From: Hyperoplus lanceolatus
Lineage: Eukaryota; Chordata; Actinopteri; Uranoscopiformes; Ammodytidae
Reading direction: 5' to 3'
DNA: 64,000 bases
Assembly (NCBI GenBank): GCA_026929865.2
Contig: CM049404.1
Coordinates: forward strand, 2,376,001-2,440,000
The number at the start of each line of letters is the position of its first letter. Within the stretch, counting starts at the first letter, position 1. A program made the position numbers and the translations under genes. The notes under the pieces were generated by a model. It was not told the DNA's origin and searched no databases. It saw only the letters and a program-made list of their open reading frames with translations. Shown here piece by piece: positions 33,481 through 44,826 of the stretch.

Positions 33481-33781
33481 GTTATTCCATGATCTTCTGT
33501 GTACTGCTTTATTTTCATTAGCCTGTTTTAAAGTCCCACATAAAAGACTGCATTGTCATTTAGTTAAATAGTTCTTATTTTGTATTTATTTAATCTGAAC
33601 CATTTATAATTAACTTAATTATAATTAGATTAAGATGAAATTATATAAATGATAATAATTGATGTGACAGTCTGTTCATATTGCAGGCTAAAGCATATTT
33701 ATACAATTGATTATCTATGGCAGATGACGTTGCAAATGTGGGTCAAATAAATCCACTTTGTAGGCTACTTATAACCATATA

Positions 33782-34118
33782 CAGGTGCATCTAAAACAAA
33801 ATTGAATATCAATGAAAAGTTCCTTTTTCTGTAATTTAATTAAAAAAGTGAAACTTAAATATATTCTAGATTCATTACACATTAAGTGAAATTTATCTAG
33901 AATAAACATACTTTCCAGAAGGTCGACATTCAAGTATTATAAATCCTTTTTTTGTTTTATGTAATATTCTAATATTTTGAGATACTGGATTTTTTATTCC
34001 ATGATCAATCAATCATCCAAAAAAAAGGCCTGACATATTTCACTTTGAGTAATGAATCTATGAAAGTTTCACTTTTTTAATGGACTTTCCATGATATTCT
34101 ATTTTTTAGATGCACCTG
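33782..34118. mobile_element. Tc1/mariner-type MITE with long TIRs
   Basis: Ends CAGGTGCATCTAAAACAAAA and, inverted, CAGGTGCATCTAAAAAATAG. The inverted similarity runs about 90 bp inward (AAAAAAGTGAAACTT, AGATTCATTAC). TA lies on the left (33780-33781); the right neighbour is CA. Length 337 bp, noncoding. Confidence 0.8.
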
Positions 34119-34233
34119 CAGACTGCTCACTGTCAACTATTTTATCAATAATCAATACAGGGGCATCAATATTATTTGGCAGAGAATACAGTTGCTCTAT
34201 GAAATGAACAGCCCCCTCATTTAAGGATTGTAA

Positions 34234-34236
<3 letters not shown>

Positions 34237-34299
<63 letters not shown>
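34237..34299. repeat. (TG)31 microsatellite
   Basis: A pure TG run. A GA tract (34609-34640) and (CA)17 (34709-34743) follow. Confidence 0.95.
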
Positions 34300-34301
<2 letters not shown>

Positions 34302-34600
34302 AACCCTGAACTAACTTAAGAAATACCAGCGTTCATTTATAATTTTTTTCTCTAATATTTTCAAAACAAGTCTGACCTCCCTCCTCACCCCCATGTGTCA
34401 GACAGACTGATTGATTTGAACCTACTCATGTTTCCCTCTTGTGAGAGGTTGGACGTACAGTCAATAGTCACTACTCTCTCCATACACTCAATCATATACT
34501 CATATACTGATTTTCTCACATTCAAGTGCGCTCTTCAGTGGGGGACATTTTTAGTATGGGAACATGAACTCAACATTCTGTTCCTACCGATGGTTTGTTG
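34300..34600. other. unannotated interval
   Basis: Nothing recognised. Confidence 0.4.
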
Positions 34601-34704
34601 AGACACGAGAGAGAGAGAGAGAGAGAGAGAGAAGAGAGAGAGGTATGAAAGTGATAGATGGGGAGCGAGAGTGTAGAGCTATTTTTGGCCTGTCTGGGTG
34701 TTTC

Positions 34705-34744
<40 letters not shown>

Positions 34745-35106
34745 CACGCTTCTAAGGCTTGTTGTTGTTCAGAATGTTGAGTGTTGAAAGGGGTGAGTTT
34801 TGATTTGATTTGAGTTTGCGTTGTGACGTGTGTGTTTGTGTGTGTGTGTGTGCGAGCTGTTGATATTCCTAGGACTTTCCTGTGGTTGCTATGGTTTCTT
34901 TAGCGTTATTCTCAATATCCTTATTGAGTAAACTTCCTACATGCATTTTAAACTACAGTTTAAAATGCAGTTAAATTAACAGCCGCTGCTGCACACCACT
35001 GCTGAATGTTATGTCGAGAAAAATGCCTGTCAGCGATCCATCGCGTTGTCACAGAGACTTTTGCTGTGTTGGTTAATCTTTTCAGACACTCACTCTGTCT
35101 GTTCTT

Positions 35107-35110
<4 letters not shown>

Positions 35111-35199
<89 letters not shown>
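35111..35199. repeat. (CA)44 microsatellite
   Basis: A pure CA run. Confidence 0.97.
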
Positions 35200-35201
<2 letters not shown>

Positions 35202-36020
35202 CAGCATACCGTGAAAACATTTGAACAGGCGTGTGTTTTACAGAGTTTAAAGTGTGTATTGGACTGTATGATAGTGACTTGCTGGGGTTTCCATTCATGT
35301 TTCGCTGTATCTGTTTAATAATCTGATTGCCCTGGATATTTGTCTTGATTTCTTCTACTTGTTTATGTGGTGGTATGATTTGTGACAGACCTGAGGGAAC
35401 ATGTTTCTGTGATTTGATATGGTGTATTTAAATCCAGATGCTTTTCTTCTCCATTAGGCTTATATGACCTGCATGACAGGACTGAATTTTGACAAAATAA
35501 AAATGCCACACCATTGAAGCTTCAGAACCTGGCTGGACTAATCACAAAAAGTAAATGGTCCTATTACTGCTTTGCATTGTGGGAGCTGTCCTTTGCTCTA
35601 CGACTGTTATATGAGGCCCATATTGCAAAAGGATTTGCGATATGGGACTATGGTGCGATTTTTAAATATGTCTTGAAAGGTAGATTATCCCAGTGTCTGC
35701 ATGTTAAATGTGTAATTTCTTTTCGCAGCATTCTTCATATTTGGTGTTTTAAATAACCCTGTAGCCTCCACATTATGTGACACAGGAGGGTCACACATAA
35801 TGTGAGCATGTATAGCACTGAAGTCTCGCCCTCTGTATCTTATGAGAATGAACTGACCACCACAAGACCCAAGCAAGACGCTCAGGCATGTGAAGAGAAT
35901 GAGATGGAGTGATGGAGTGGAGGTTGGCAGGTTTGATGTTTGTGGCACTGACATTACTGGAAGAGAAAAGCCAGCTGCATTTAGAACAAACTTCCAGCTG
36001 ACCACACCCTGACACTCTCT
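35200..36020. other. unannotated interval with one small hairpin
   Basis: The arms CACATTATGTG (35769-35779) and CACATAATGTG (35794-35804) form an 11-bp stem around a 14-nt loop. No gene seen. Confidence 0.5.
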
Positions 36021-36021
36021 G

Positions 36022-36023
<2 letters not shown>

Positions 36024-36110
<87 letters not shown>
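36024..36110. repeat. (AC)43 microsatellite
   Basis: A pure AC run, followed by a CT-rich stretch with (CT)17 at 36206-36239. Confidence 0.97.
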
Positions 36111-36112
<2 letters not shown>

Positions 36113-36206
36113 TATCATAATTTTTTCATCGTCTTTGTTCTTGTGTTTACTCAGCCCACTGCAGATAATATGTCTCTTCCTCTGTGTATACCCCCTTCCT
36201 TCATCT

Positions 36207-36241
<35 letters not shown>

Positions 36242-36400
36242 ATTTCCCATTTCCCTCCATCTCCCTCTTGGCTTGTCTTTCTTTCACATCCTCCTCCTCC
36301 TTCCCTTTTCTCTTCTCCTGCAGCATTCCTCACATTCCTGTGTGCTTCTCAAGGGTAAGGACCCCGCTGGCAGACCAAGGCCAAACATTATTACAGAGCT

Positions 36401-36718
<318 letters not shown>

Positions 36719-37098
36719 CTTCGATCACTCACTGTCCCTCAGGTTGTGGCATGTTAATACATACTGGGCAGCAGGACATGCCCTGTCTCCTTCTCCGAGG
36801 GGTATTTTTAATTTGGAGAGGTCATTCAACTCTTTGAAATCTGGGATTACAGAGCTGAACTTGTTTCATTAAACGTTGTACATTCTAGGAGAAAGTGCAT
36901 CTCTGTCTCAAGTAACAACCTCACCTGTCAAACAGTGACCACATTCCTGTTGTTTTCTTTTGGTTTCCATGATCTTTCTCTCTCTCTCTTTCTCTCATCC
37001 CATCTCCTTCCCTCTCTTATTTATAGAGCTGTAATGTCAAGTACATTTACTCCAGTATGCTGTACCTAAGTACAAGTTTCTGTACATGCAGCTGTTAA

Positions 37099-37260
37099 CT
37101 TAAAGCTATAGTGTGTAACTTCTGCCCCCGTGAGTAATTTTGAGTAATTACAACAACACTGTGGGTGCATCTACATGAGATAAGCCTTCAGTGATGGCAC
37201 ATGGATTGTATACCTTCTGCTGTACTTAGCAACTCAACAACTGAAACATTTCTTGGCATT
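37099..37260. mobile_element. single end of a TTAA-type MITE
   Basis: TTAAAGCTATAGTGTGTAAC followed by a CTGCCCCCGTGAG segment resembles a common fish MITE terminus. The other end is not found. A C18 run is at 37291-37308 and (CA)24 is at 37499-37547. Confidence 0.35.
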
Positions 37261-37496
37261 CTTTGAGCTCCCTCATTTCTCCTCTCTAACCCCCCCCCCC
37301 CCCCCCCTCCTGCCTAATTCTATTTTACAGATAGCGTCTGCGTGCTTGTACTTAAAGCAAGTTAAAATAGCTTACTGGGACCACTGTGTTTCATAATGAG
37401 TGGTAATACGGGTCATAGCCTTCTCTGTTACCTCAAAACAGGCTCATTCATGTTTATAGAAGCGCTGTTTTTTTGTTTGTTAACAATGACACACTG

Positions 37497-37549
<53 letters not shown>

Positions 37550-37799
37550 GTCGCCATTTCCCATGCATATGCATCTTTACTTGAGTCTGCATGGATTTGA
37601 TTGTGGTTAAAGTAACTTCAATGTTTAAAATATTGAAAAAAGTTTCCTTTAACAGTTAATGTCTTCCAGGTGTCGGTCAGATACTGCATCACTACAGTAG
37701 TGACAATTGAAGGAACAATGGTTGTAAGTCTCGGGTTCAGGACATGTGTCTACGTATATGTGTCATGGGTGGGTCTGGGTATCGTTTGAAAATTTACTT

Positions 37800-38520
37800 T
37801 TTGCAGTTAAAAAATTCTAGTGCAGTGCCTGTACGAAGCAGGTATACGCTTATCCATACTTTAATTTTAACTCGTCTATGAAAGTGGGACACAGAAACAG
37901 ATGTAGCCTACATATAGGCAGTGTCACACAATCTTAGAAATGGCTGTCACATTGCTCGTCAATGTCATTTTTTTTTTTTTTTAAGATATTTTTTGGGCAT
38001 TTTTCATGCTTTTATTGACAGTGCAGAGAGACAGAGATGAAATGGGGCAGAGAGGGGAGTGACATGCAGAGAACGACCGCGGGCAGGAATCGAACCCGGG
38101 TCTGCTGCTGGGCCCGGCCCGGGAGGGGGACGCTCTACCAACTGAGCTAAAGGCGCCCCCGTCAATGTCATTTTTGGGACTATCTTTAATATATTTTTGC
38201 GCCATATATAATCCTCTGTCCTTTAAAGGCAAATCAGATGAATATTATTTATTGGTAATTGCAGCTTGAAGGCCACAGCGTTTATTTTTGCAACCAAAAT
38301 AAAAGGCATTTTTGCATCTTACATAGTCTTTAGCTCGTGTAGGTGTTAGTTTGTAACGGTTTTAAAACATTCTGTGGAAGAGATCATGTTTACATTCACC
38401 GTTAGCAGAGCTATCCGAGACCGTGCTAGTTTAAGCTCAGGCCGATCTGACAAACAGTCAGGGAGAAATGCGAGCCACAGACAGACACACAGACGTTTCT
38501 TTTGCTTTATAGATAGATGA
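37800..38520 (+). repeat. R-GATA dispersed repeat, copy 2, interrupted by a SINE
   Basis: It runs from CTAGTGCAGTGCCTGTACGA to GCTTTATAGATAGATGATAT, collinear with the inverted copy at 50576-51545 once the SINE at 37973-38160 and one duplicate target sequence are removed. No reading frame is conserved between copies. Confidence 0.7.
37973..38160 (-). mobile_element. tRNA-derived SINE with 15-bp TSD
   Basis: On the minus strand: A box TAGCTCAGTTGG, B box GGTTCGATTCC (both canonical), a body CATTTCATCTCTGTCTCTCT and an A-rich tail. The target duplication GTCAATGTCATTTTT is exact (37958-37972 and 38161-38175). The intact promoter boxes show this is a young or well-preserved copy. Confidence 0.92.
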
Positions 38521-38529
38521 TATGATAAC

Positions 38530-39250
38530 TGGTTTTGGTACTAATTCAAATGTATTTACTTGAGCTTACTTGGAAAAATATGAGCATGTTTTTCTCCAAA
38601 ACATTTATTTTCATTTAATAAAACAAGCCAACAAGCCAAAATCACGCCTGACCTTCATTTAGGTTTTTGTAACTTTTGTTATATTTGCTAACCCAGACAC
38701 AGACACAATGCTCATCTCTAGTCAGCCATCATTTTCCCTACACACCTGCTCATGAGGGCCCTCCCTACACTGTATTCTGACACTTTAGTATTTCGTTAAA
38801 GATCTCTTCTAGTGTTGAAGCAGGAGAACGTCTCTGCAGCAATGTAGCACATAGCTGACCACATCCTGCCTGCCTGCTCACTGACAGAGAAGCTCCATAC
38901 GTCAGTGACTGTCTTTAACTGGGTCTCATTTCAATAGAATTGACTTTAATGTTTGTCTCACTCATCATGTTCATCAAAAATAATATTGCTTCCGGCATGT
39001 TTGCACTTGTGCTGTTGCTTCAAAATGTTCATACTGACTTTTGTTACATTATTGAATTACAAGGGCTTTCCTTTGTGGACAGGAATCAATTAATCACACG
39101 TGGACTTAAAGAATAGGAAAGCATAGCCTACTCCAGCTTTTGACTTTCACAGTCATTGGAAAAAAAAATGTTTTAGTTGAAATGGCAGTGATGGCAGCTC
39201 TGCAAAGGAAAACTCTTTTTTTGGATGAAAATACTAACTGACCAGTGCTG
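38530..39250. other. unannotated interval
   Basis: No gene or repeat boundary recognised. Confidence 0.4.
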
Positions 39251-39252
<2 letters not shown>

Positions 39253-39288
<36 letters not shown>

Positions 39289-39366
39289 GTGTTTGCGTGT
39301 GTATGTGCGTGTGTGTGTTTGAGTGTGTGTGTGTGTGTGTGCGTGTGTGTGTATGTGTGCTTGTAT
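39253..39366. repeat. imperfect TG array
   Basis: (TG)16 followed by TG runs with GCG, GAG and TATG interruptions. Confidence 0.9.
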
Positions 39367-39369
39367 GTA

Positions 39370-40028
39370 TTCTCTCTCCCTGTGGGCGGTTGCCTGCTGC
39401 GCTGCTTTTCTGTCACCCTGCGGTTTTGTTATTTTCGTCTTGAAACCGGATGTGATACAGACTACATGGTGGATTGTGTAATTGAAGGGACTCACCACAT
39501 ACACTAGCATGCACACGTGTTCACATAGACACACACACACACTCAAGCACGCGCCTATGCTTGCACACGCAATTTATGTCAGTGCACAATAGACACATAT
39601 GCGATCATAATCACACGTAACATACTGTAGAAGTCACACAAACACGGGTATGTCGCTCTGTACACCCCCACACACACAAAGGGTTTCTGGGAACAGTGCT
39701 GGCTTCCCCCCTTGTTCACAGGGTGAGCTATAGCGGATGATGGAGCAACACCGGCGCTAGATAGACGCACACGCTTCTTGGTTTCAATATTGGTCTGTTG
39801 TTGACCTGGCTGACGCTCAGATCGGAATAAAGGATGTAAGGAACACACGCTTTGAGCTGTGTGGAAACAAAGGGACGGTTGAACGTGGGGAAAGACACTG
39901 AGAGTGTGTCAGTGAAACTCATAATAAATGTCAGTTTCTGCCTCAACAACTGTTTTATATTCAGACAGACAGACAGAGTTCAGACAGACAGAGTTCAGCA
40001 TGTTTAGCTGTTTGGAGGCACCCCACCT
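39370..40028. other. unannotated interval
   Basis: Contains scattered CA words and an ACAGACAGACAGAGTTC duplication at about 39963-39995. No gene seen. Confidence 0.4.
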
Positions 40029-40438
40029 TTAAAGGGGACATATTATGAAAAACCAAACATTGCCGGTGTTTGGGCACACTGTTTAGGTTATTGGCGTCCC
40101 TACCAGCACACACAAGCTTCAAAAAGACAAATATGTCAGTTTCTTCTGGGACACTTATTTCGAAAAAGGGGGGATTTGAAGGTTTGTTCCAAAATACACC
40201 GACTGATGACGAAATCAGTCGGTTTTCATTATCATAAATACTCCCACGGGAAAGCTCACCAGAAACTCGGCAGTTGATTGGCAAATCAAGATGACCCGTT
40301 GGTAACCACACACACCTGGCTGAGCCTCCACTCGCTCATGCAACAACAAGCTGCAGTGTGAGCTCAACCTCAAGCTACCATCACACCCCAGCCTCGAAGC
40401 ACACTAGGGCTGAATGGATTTACTTCATTTTTTGTTAG

Positions 40439-41324
40439 GCTATCTCCAGCAAAGGTTTGCAATCTGTTAGTGTGATCAAAGCCTTTTTACTGGAGTGTGG
40501 AGGAGACTGTGCCAGGAAGACTGAGAGACACCATCCGTCCGAAATGTAAGTAGTCCTATTTTAAAAATAATTCTGTCCGTTTGTTAGTTCAATGTCTGTA
40601 ATGTGCTTTATTTTATCCCTCCTATAATAACCAACACCGACTGAAATGAGAGAATGCGGGGTTTAGTTGTTAGCATTAGCGCCCGCTAGCTTTACCGTTA
40701 GCTTTATGCTAACGGTTAGAGCTGTGAGTCTTTTGCAGTGACTGTTATTTGGCTCTTTTGTGAGCTCACGTTAGTCCTGCCGTGACAGCCCCTGTGTGAA
40801 AAACAGACGGTGACTGTAGGGTGTGTTGGAAACTGAAGAGTATTTTTTTAATAGCTTCATCCTGCTACCTGCTAGCTGTCTGATTGTATAGCTCAAGTAT
40901 ACACCGCAATAAGTCTGCGGACAGTGTGTAGTACAAGCAGCAGTGGGCCTATTACATGATCTCCAGTGTAATGTACACATAGACAGGAATACTGTAAGTT
41001 GTCTCTGCTGGTGTTTGTTTCCTGTCCATTATATTTCAAAAAGCACACAGTATCACTCAGAACTGGTTGCTTATTGAGCCAAGGCTATACTGAATTTGTT
41101 GTAGCTTTGCCATAACAGATGTATGATGTAGGCCTATACATGTCAGCTAGGCTACATGATGTAACATTGAATGTGCCATGTTTTACAGGTATCTGAGTGA
41201 CCTGATGGAGCCGGACGGAGTCACCAAGACCGTCACACTATCCGTTCCTTCAGAGGAGGATGTGTTCACTGGGTGGGACAGGTGGTCTTCTTCAGGGCCC
41301 AACAACAACTGGACAGTTACATAA
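40439..41324 (+). CDS. two-exon 3' part of an element-encoded protein, unknown family
   Basis: Exon a, 40439-40545, follows an acceptor (TTTTTTGTTAG) and ends at donor AAAT|GTAAGTAG. Exon b, 41189-41324, follows TTTTACAG. Joining them keeps one frame open across the junction: AISSKGLQSVSVIKAFLLEC, CGGDCARKTERHHPSEMYLS at the seam, then DLMEPDGVTKTVTLSVPSEE, ending ...GPNNNWTVT and stop at 41322-41324. AATAAA lies 60 bp further. An in-frame stop just upstream of exon a fits an internal exon whose 5' partners are lost or unrecognised. The C-terminus is acidic, then Trp/Asn-rich. I do not recognise the protein; it may be the tail of the element's transposase or of an accessory gene. Confidence 0.45.
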
Positions 41325-41384
41325 AAGTTATGGCTTTGCTTCTGTTTGATATGTACACTTCATATTTTCATTCCACTGGCTATG

Positions 41385-41390
41385 AATAAA
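41385..41390 (+). terminator. polyadenylation signal AATAAA (plus unit)
   Basis: AATAAA 60 bp after the stop of the plus-strand frame, followed by T-rich sequence. Confidence 0.4.
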
Positions 41391-41553
41391 CTGCTTTATT
41401 TTTAAGGATGTTTTTGGTCTTTTTAAAATGTAATGATACTGTTTTATCAGAGAAAATCTTCAGCGAGATGAAAATGTGAGTTTCAAGTAATCCTTTACTA
41501 CAGGTAGCAAACAGTGACAGTAAGCAACACAATACATTTTTTAACGGTAAAAC

Positions 41554-41559
41554 TTTATT
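41554..41559 (-). terminator. polyadenylation signal AATAAA (minus unit)
   Basis: The minus-strand AATAAA (TTTATT on plus) lies about 215 bp beyond the stop of the minus-strand frame. The two signals face each other across about 165 bp. Confidence 0.35.
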
Positions 41560-41772
41560 ATGAATGAGTGATCACAATACAAATGATACATTACCAACTA
41601 GATATTGAAATGTTGTCAGATAATTTGCAGCTCTGACAAACCTAAAGCATAATTATTTCAACCATACATTTTACAAAAGATAATGCCTTTCCAGTGAATC
41701 TTGACATGATTCAGGATACATTCTTTTCCATTATGGTTACTGTACATTTTTACATGTCAACTCAGTATCGGT

Positions 41773-42098
41773 TCACAACCAAAGCTTTTTCACTCCACTG
41801 GGCTGTAGATCATTCCACACACCTGTAAAGACAAATGTAAAACAGGGTGTATGTTACCAGTTTAGAGAGTTTATGCATAAATACTTAGCTCAAATTATGT
41901 TATTGACTGTGACATAATTAAACAGTATTTACCTGAGGATAATGTCAGGGAAATCAGAAATCTTGATGCCATTTTCACAGTTTTCAGCTCAGACTCCTGT
42001 CTGAACAGGTTCAGTTGTACATCTTTTAGTTTAGAACTGGTTAGTGTGCCGATATTTGTGGTAGAAATTAAGCTAAACATGTTTACATTGGTCTCCAT
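41773..42098 (-). CDS. two-exon small frame on the opposite strand of the TTAA element
   Basis: Exon 1 (42098 down to 41933) starts METNVNMFSLISTTNIGTLT and continues to ...MASRFLISLTLSS, ending at donor ATCCTCAG|GTAAAT. Exon 2 (41822 down to 41773) follows acceptor TTTGTCTTTACAG. The joined frame stays open (GVWNDLQPSGVKKLWL, stop), giving 71 residues. No domain is recognised; the MASRFLISLTLSS part is hydrophobic. It may be a truncated element gene or a 5' leader. Confidence 0.35.
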
Positions 42099-42425
42099 GC
42101 TGCATTGGCCAAAAGTAAACAAAACTGACAGCTGGGCGTGTGCCATGCCCATGTAGGTAGGTATAGAGTAAATGAGCAGGGCGGTGCATGCACGCCCATG
42201 TAGATCTGACCAGTCAGAGCAGACTAGGATTTTTGCGAAGGGAGGTAAGCTGTCAAAACCAACCTTTTGAGATAGAGGCAAAAGAAGGCTGGAAAAGGCG
42301 ATGAAGAAATGGGAAATGGTTGAAAACTAATGGGTTTTTTGAATAATAAACCATGAAAACCTTTTCTAGTAGACCTTGGAAATACACCTTTAAAACCGAG
42401 ATTTAGCATAATATGTCACCTTTAA

Positions 42426-42630
42426 GGGCCCCCCTGGAGGACCCTGAACCACATCACTCTGCATGCTGCTGATGACAGCGCAGGGTCGGTGCGTTCTGAC
42501 AGCAGATGGAGCCATGGAGCGCATGTATGCAGGGACAACTCTTAGTATTATTTGAATTAAACTTAAAAGTCCCAGCCTGTGTAAAAACAAAAGTATAAGA
42601 ACAGTTGTACAAGTTAGAGAAAGAGAATCC
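42426..42630. other. unannotated interval
   Basis: Contains CTGCATGCTGCTGATGACAG and other unremarkable sequence between the TTAA element and the GC-rich segment. Confidence 0.35.
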
Positions 42631-43033
42631 GGGTGCGGGGATTGGCTGCGTGTGTGTGCAGTGCACCCAATGGGAGTCAGTCAGTGTGCAGGAAAACAAT
42701 AGGCTAGATAGAAGGTCCGTGTGAAGTCGAGGCTATTTTTGGTGGGACCCGCCTTGCTGGCTATTTGTGTCGGCAGGAGGAGAGCGGAGGGGCGGGGGCA
42801 GGACTTGAGAGGAGAGGGGGCCGGACTTTTCTTTTCTTCTCTGCAACTTGCCTGCTGCTGCAATAAGTCTCTGTTCTGTTTCTTCTTCCGTCTGGCCGCA
42901 CAGCACGCAGCGGCTCTCTCCATCAGCAGGTTGTCGCTCTGTTGGACGCTCTTTGGATTACCTTCACACTGGCTGTCACACTGTGTTAACGGAGCGGTTA
43001 GGTGTTAACGGCGTCTAGCTCACACACAACAAG
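42631..43033 (+). promoter_or_regulatory. candidate host promoter and 5' noncoding exon
   Basis: A locally GC-rich, CpG-containing stretch with ATTGGCT (inverted CCAAT) at about 42641, CCCAATGGGAG at about 42666, and a GC box within GGAGGGGCGGGGGCAGGAC (about 42787). About 200 bp downstream the sequence ends in AACAAG|GTAGGC (43033/43034), a plausible splice donor. No ATG frame carries through the donor, so it would be an untranslated first exon. No TATA box is clear. This is the only place in the window with a host-promoter look. Confidence 0.35.
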
Positions 43034-43142
43034 GTAGGCTGCGCTGCTGGTGCTGACGTCAGGCTCAGATGTGGGTACAGCTGGAAAGTTCCTTTAAATG
43101 TCCCTTCTCTTCAAGGCGTTGTGAGGAGGAGATGCGAGTGTT

Positions 43143-43147
<5 letters not shown>

Positions 43148-43189
<42 letters not shown>

Positions 43190-43207
43190 TGTGGGGGGGG
43201 GGGGGGT
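43148..43207. repeat. (TG)n followed by a G-run
   Basis: TG at about 43150-43188, then GGTGT and about 14 consecutive G to 43206, just downstream of the candidate donor. Confidence 0.95.
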
Positions 43208-43925
43208 ATACCTGCGCAGGTGTTGTGCTCGCGAGCGCTGCACGGTAAAACTATTACAAACTCCCTAAGCAGGCTTATTTGAGCGTTCTCAGAAATATGA
43301 AGTCCTTCTCATGAATCCCAGAGCCGGTGTTCACAGAGGGCTGTTAAAGCGGATGAAGTGGGATCAATTGTAATAGAAAGAACCACTGCCTGCCGCCGCA
43401 GACTGGCTTTTGTCGTTCAGAGGAACATGTTGATTCTGGTTGTCTCTCTTTGTCTTTGTTGACACCTGTCATTTTCTCTCAGACATCATTCAAGCTCTAT
43501 TGACTTCTGGCCTCTCATGTTTGACACTTTACGTTTTTTTTTCTTCGCTGCTGAACAAGATATTTGCCATCATCATCATATTATTTCATGTCAACAGGTC
43601 TGTTAAACACATAGACTTACACATATCTTCTTTAGAATGTGGGGGGAACAAAACATTTTTTATGGTTAATATATAGTTATTAGATATGCCTATTTATTTA
43701 TTTTGATTGATACAGAGTTACACAGAGAGGATACTTTAAGTCAAGGAGCAACACAGTCTTATAAGACATTATTGTAATACATGTACAGTAGGCCTATCTT
43801 ATTTCACTACAATTATTTTTATTTCCATGTACAGATCTTTCTTTACTCTGCATTTATTTTAACTGTATCTTGCATTTTACTTTATATTTGTGTTATTTTG
43901 CTTATTCTATTTGTGTCTCAGGTGT
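43208..43925. other. unannotated interval
   Basis: AT-rich. Frames at 43440 and 43781 are hydrophobic by composition only. Confidence 0.4.
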
Positions 43926-43929
43926 TGCT

Positions 43930-44430
43930 CTTGTGTTTTTTCTTCTTCTATATTGCATTGTTGAGAGGAGCACTGCATTGCCAATGACTGCTATTGTTAA
44001 TGTGCATATGACATTTCGTTAGCCTCATAGCATAATTGCCTAAATCATATTTACTCTTCTCTACTTTTACTCTATCCTGCATCTACTCTACTCTACATCT
44101 ACTTTACCCTACTCTATAACCCTTAAAATATGACTTAGGCAATTATTTTCATTTCATTTCATTTAACTTTTATTTATCCTCGAGAGACCAATTGAGGGGT
44201 GACCCTCATTTTCAATGACGTCGAGTTCAAAACAAATTCAAAGGAAAAACAACAATACATACACAATATTCAATGCAAAAACATCAAATACACAACAACA
44301 GTGCTATTAGGCTAACGAAAAGTAGATGTAGAGTAGAGTAGATGTAGATGGAGAGTAAAATTACAGTTGAGTAAATATGATTTAGGCTATGAGGCTAACA
44401 AAATAAACCATCTTGAATCTTGTACTGTAT
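43930..44430 (+). mobile_element. retroposon 3' tail, interrupted by a foldback element
   Basis: GAGAGGAGCACTGCATTGCC ... ATGACATTTC on the left and AAAATAAACCATCTTGAATC on the right form one typical fish retroposon 3' end when 44018-44399 is removed. Confidence 0.5.
44018..44399. mobile_element. foldback element with about 90-bp inverted arms
   Basis: It starts GTTAGCCTCATAGCATAATT and ends, inverted, GTTAGCCTCATAGCCTAAAT. The arms share AATCATATTTACTC and several ATCTACTCTACTCTACATCT units. The centre (about 44150-44235) is homologous to the LINE 3' region at 7958-8040 (CCAATTGAGGGGTG.CCCTCA). Confidence 0.75.
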
Positions 44431-44472
44431 GAGCTGCATTGTTCTCATGTATTGTTCTGTTTGTCTCCACAG

Positions 44473-44541
44473 ATGTACAGATCACCTCTGGTAAAGCCAT
44501 AAAGACAGAGAGAACGGACCACATATCTCATCCAGTGGCTG
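44473..44541 (+). CDS. candidate 69-nt internal exon of a host gene
   Basis: It is bounded by a good acceptor (TTGTCTCCACAG) and donor (GTGGCTG|GTACGTGA). The length is 23 codons exactly. One frame is fully open (VQITSGKAIKTERTDHISHP...), entered with two bases carried from the previous exon. The ATG at its first base opens only a 9-codon frame. The candidate first exon at 43033 does not supply a coding frame into it, so it is either a 5' untranslated exon or coding with an upstream exon not found. Protein not recognised. Confidence 0.3.
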
Positions 44542-44779
44542 GTACGTGAACTTTTAACCTTAAACCTACTAAATACCCACTGTAACTTAATAAGCTGTTG
44601 TGGCGGAGGGTGATATTTGGCTTGAAGCACTCAGAGCTAGAGGCTACAGCTGTCAGCACACAAACATGCATGTGGAACAATGCTGCTGGTTTTACAGTCC
44701 GCCCCCTAAGGATCTGCATCCTGTCATCTTGACAACTCTTTTTTTTTACAGCATAGCATAGGCTACTGCTGTCATCCAA

Positions 44780-44791
44780 CACACACACACG

Positions 44792-44826
<35 letters not shown>

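Larger units (their letters stand above)
40033..42421. mobile_element. 2.4-kb TTAA-flanked element with two convergent spliced frames
   Basis: TTAA at 40029-40032 and 42422-42425. The inverted ends AGGGGACATATTATG and AGGTGACATATTATG differ at one position. A second member with AGCTCACATATTATG ends is at 60438-61894. Inside, two small gene-like units point towards each other: plus strand 40439-41324 with a polyadenylation signal at 41385, and minus strand 42098-41773 with one at 41559-41554. TTAA targets are used by piggyBac and Kolobok; which superfamily applies here is not resolved. Confidence 0.75.

Noticed and set aside
35514-35756. 80-residue plus-strand frame with hydrophobic segments
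   Set aside because: No homology signature, no splice sites that fit, and ordinary AT-rich composition.
38085-38160. Minus-strand tRNA gene with perfect A and B boxes
   Set aside because: It continues into a SINE body and A-rich tail, is bounded by a 15-bp target duplication, and the family recurs at 15.9 and 22.4 kb.
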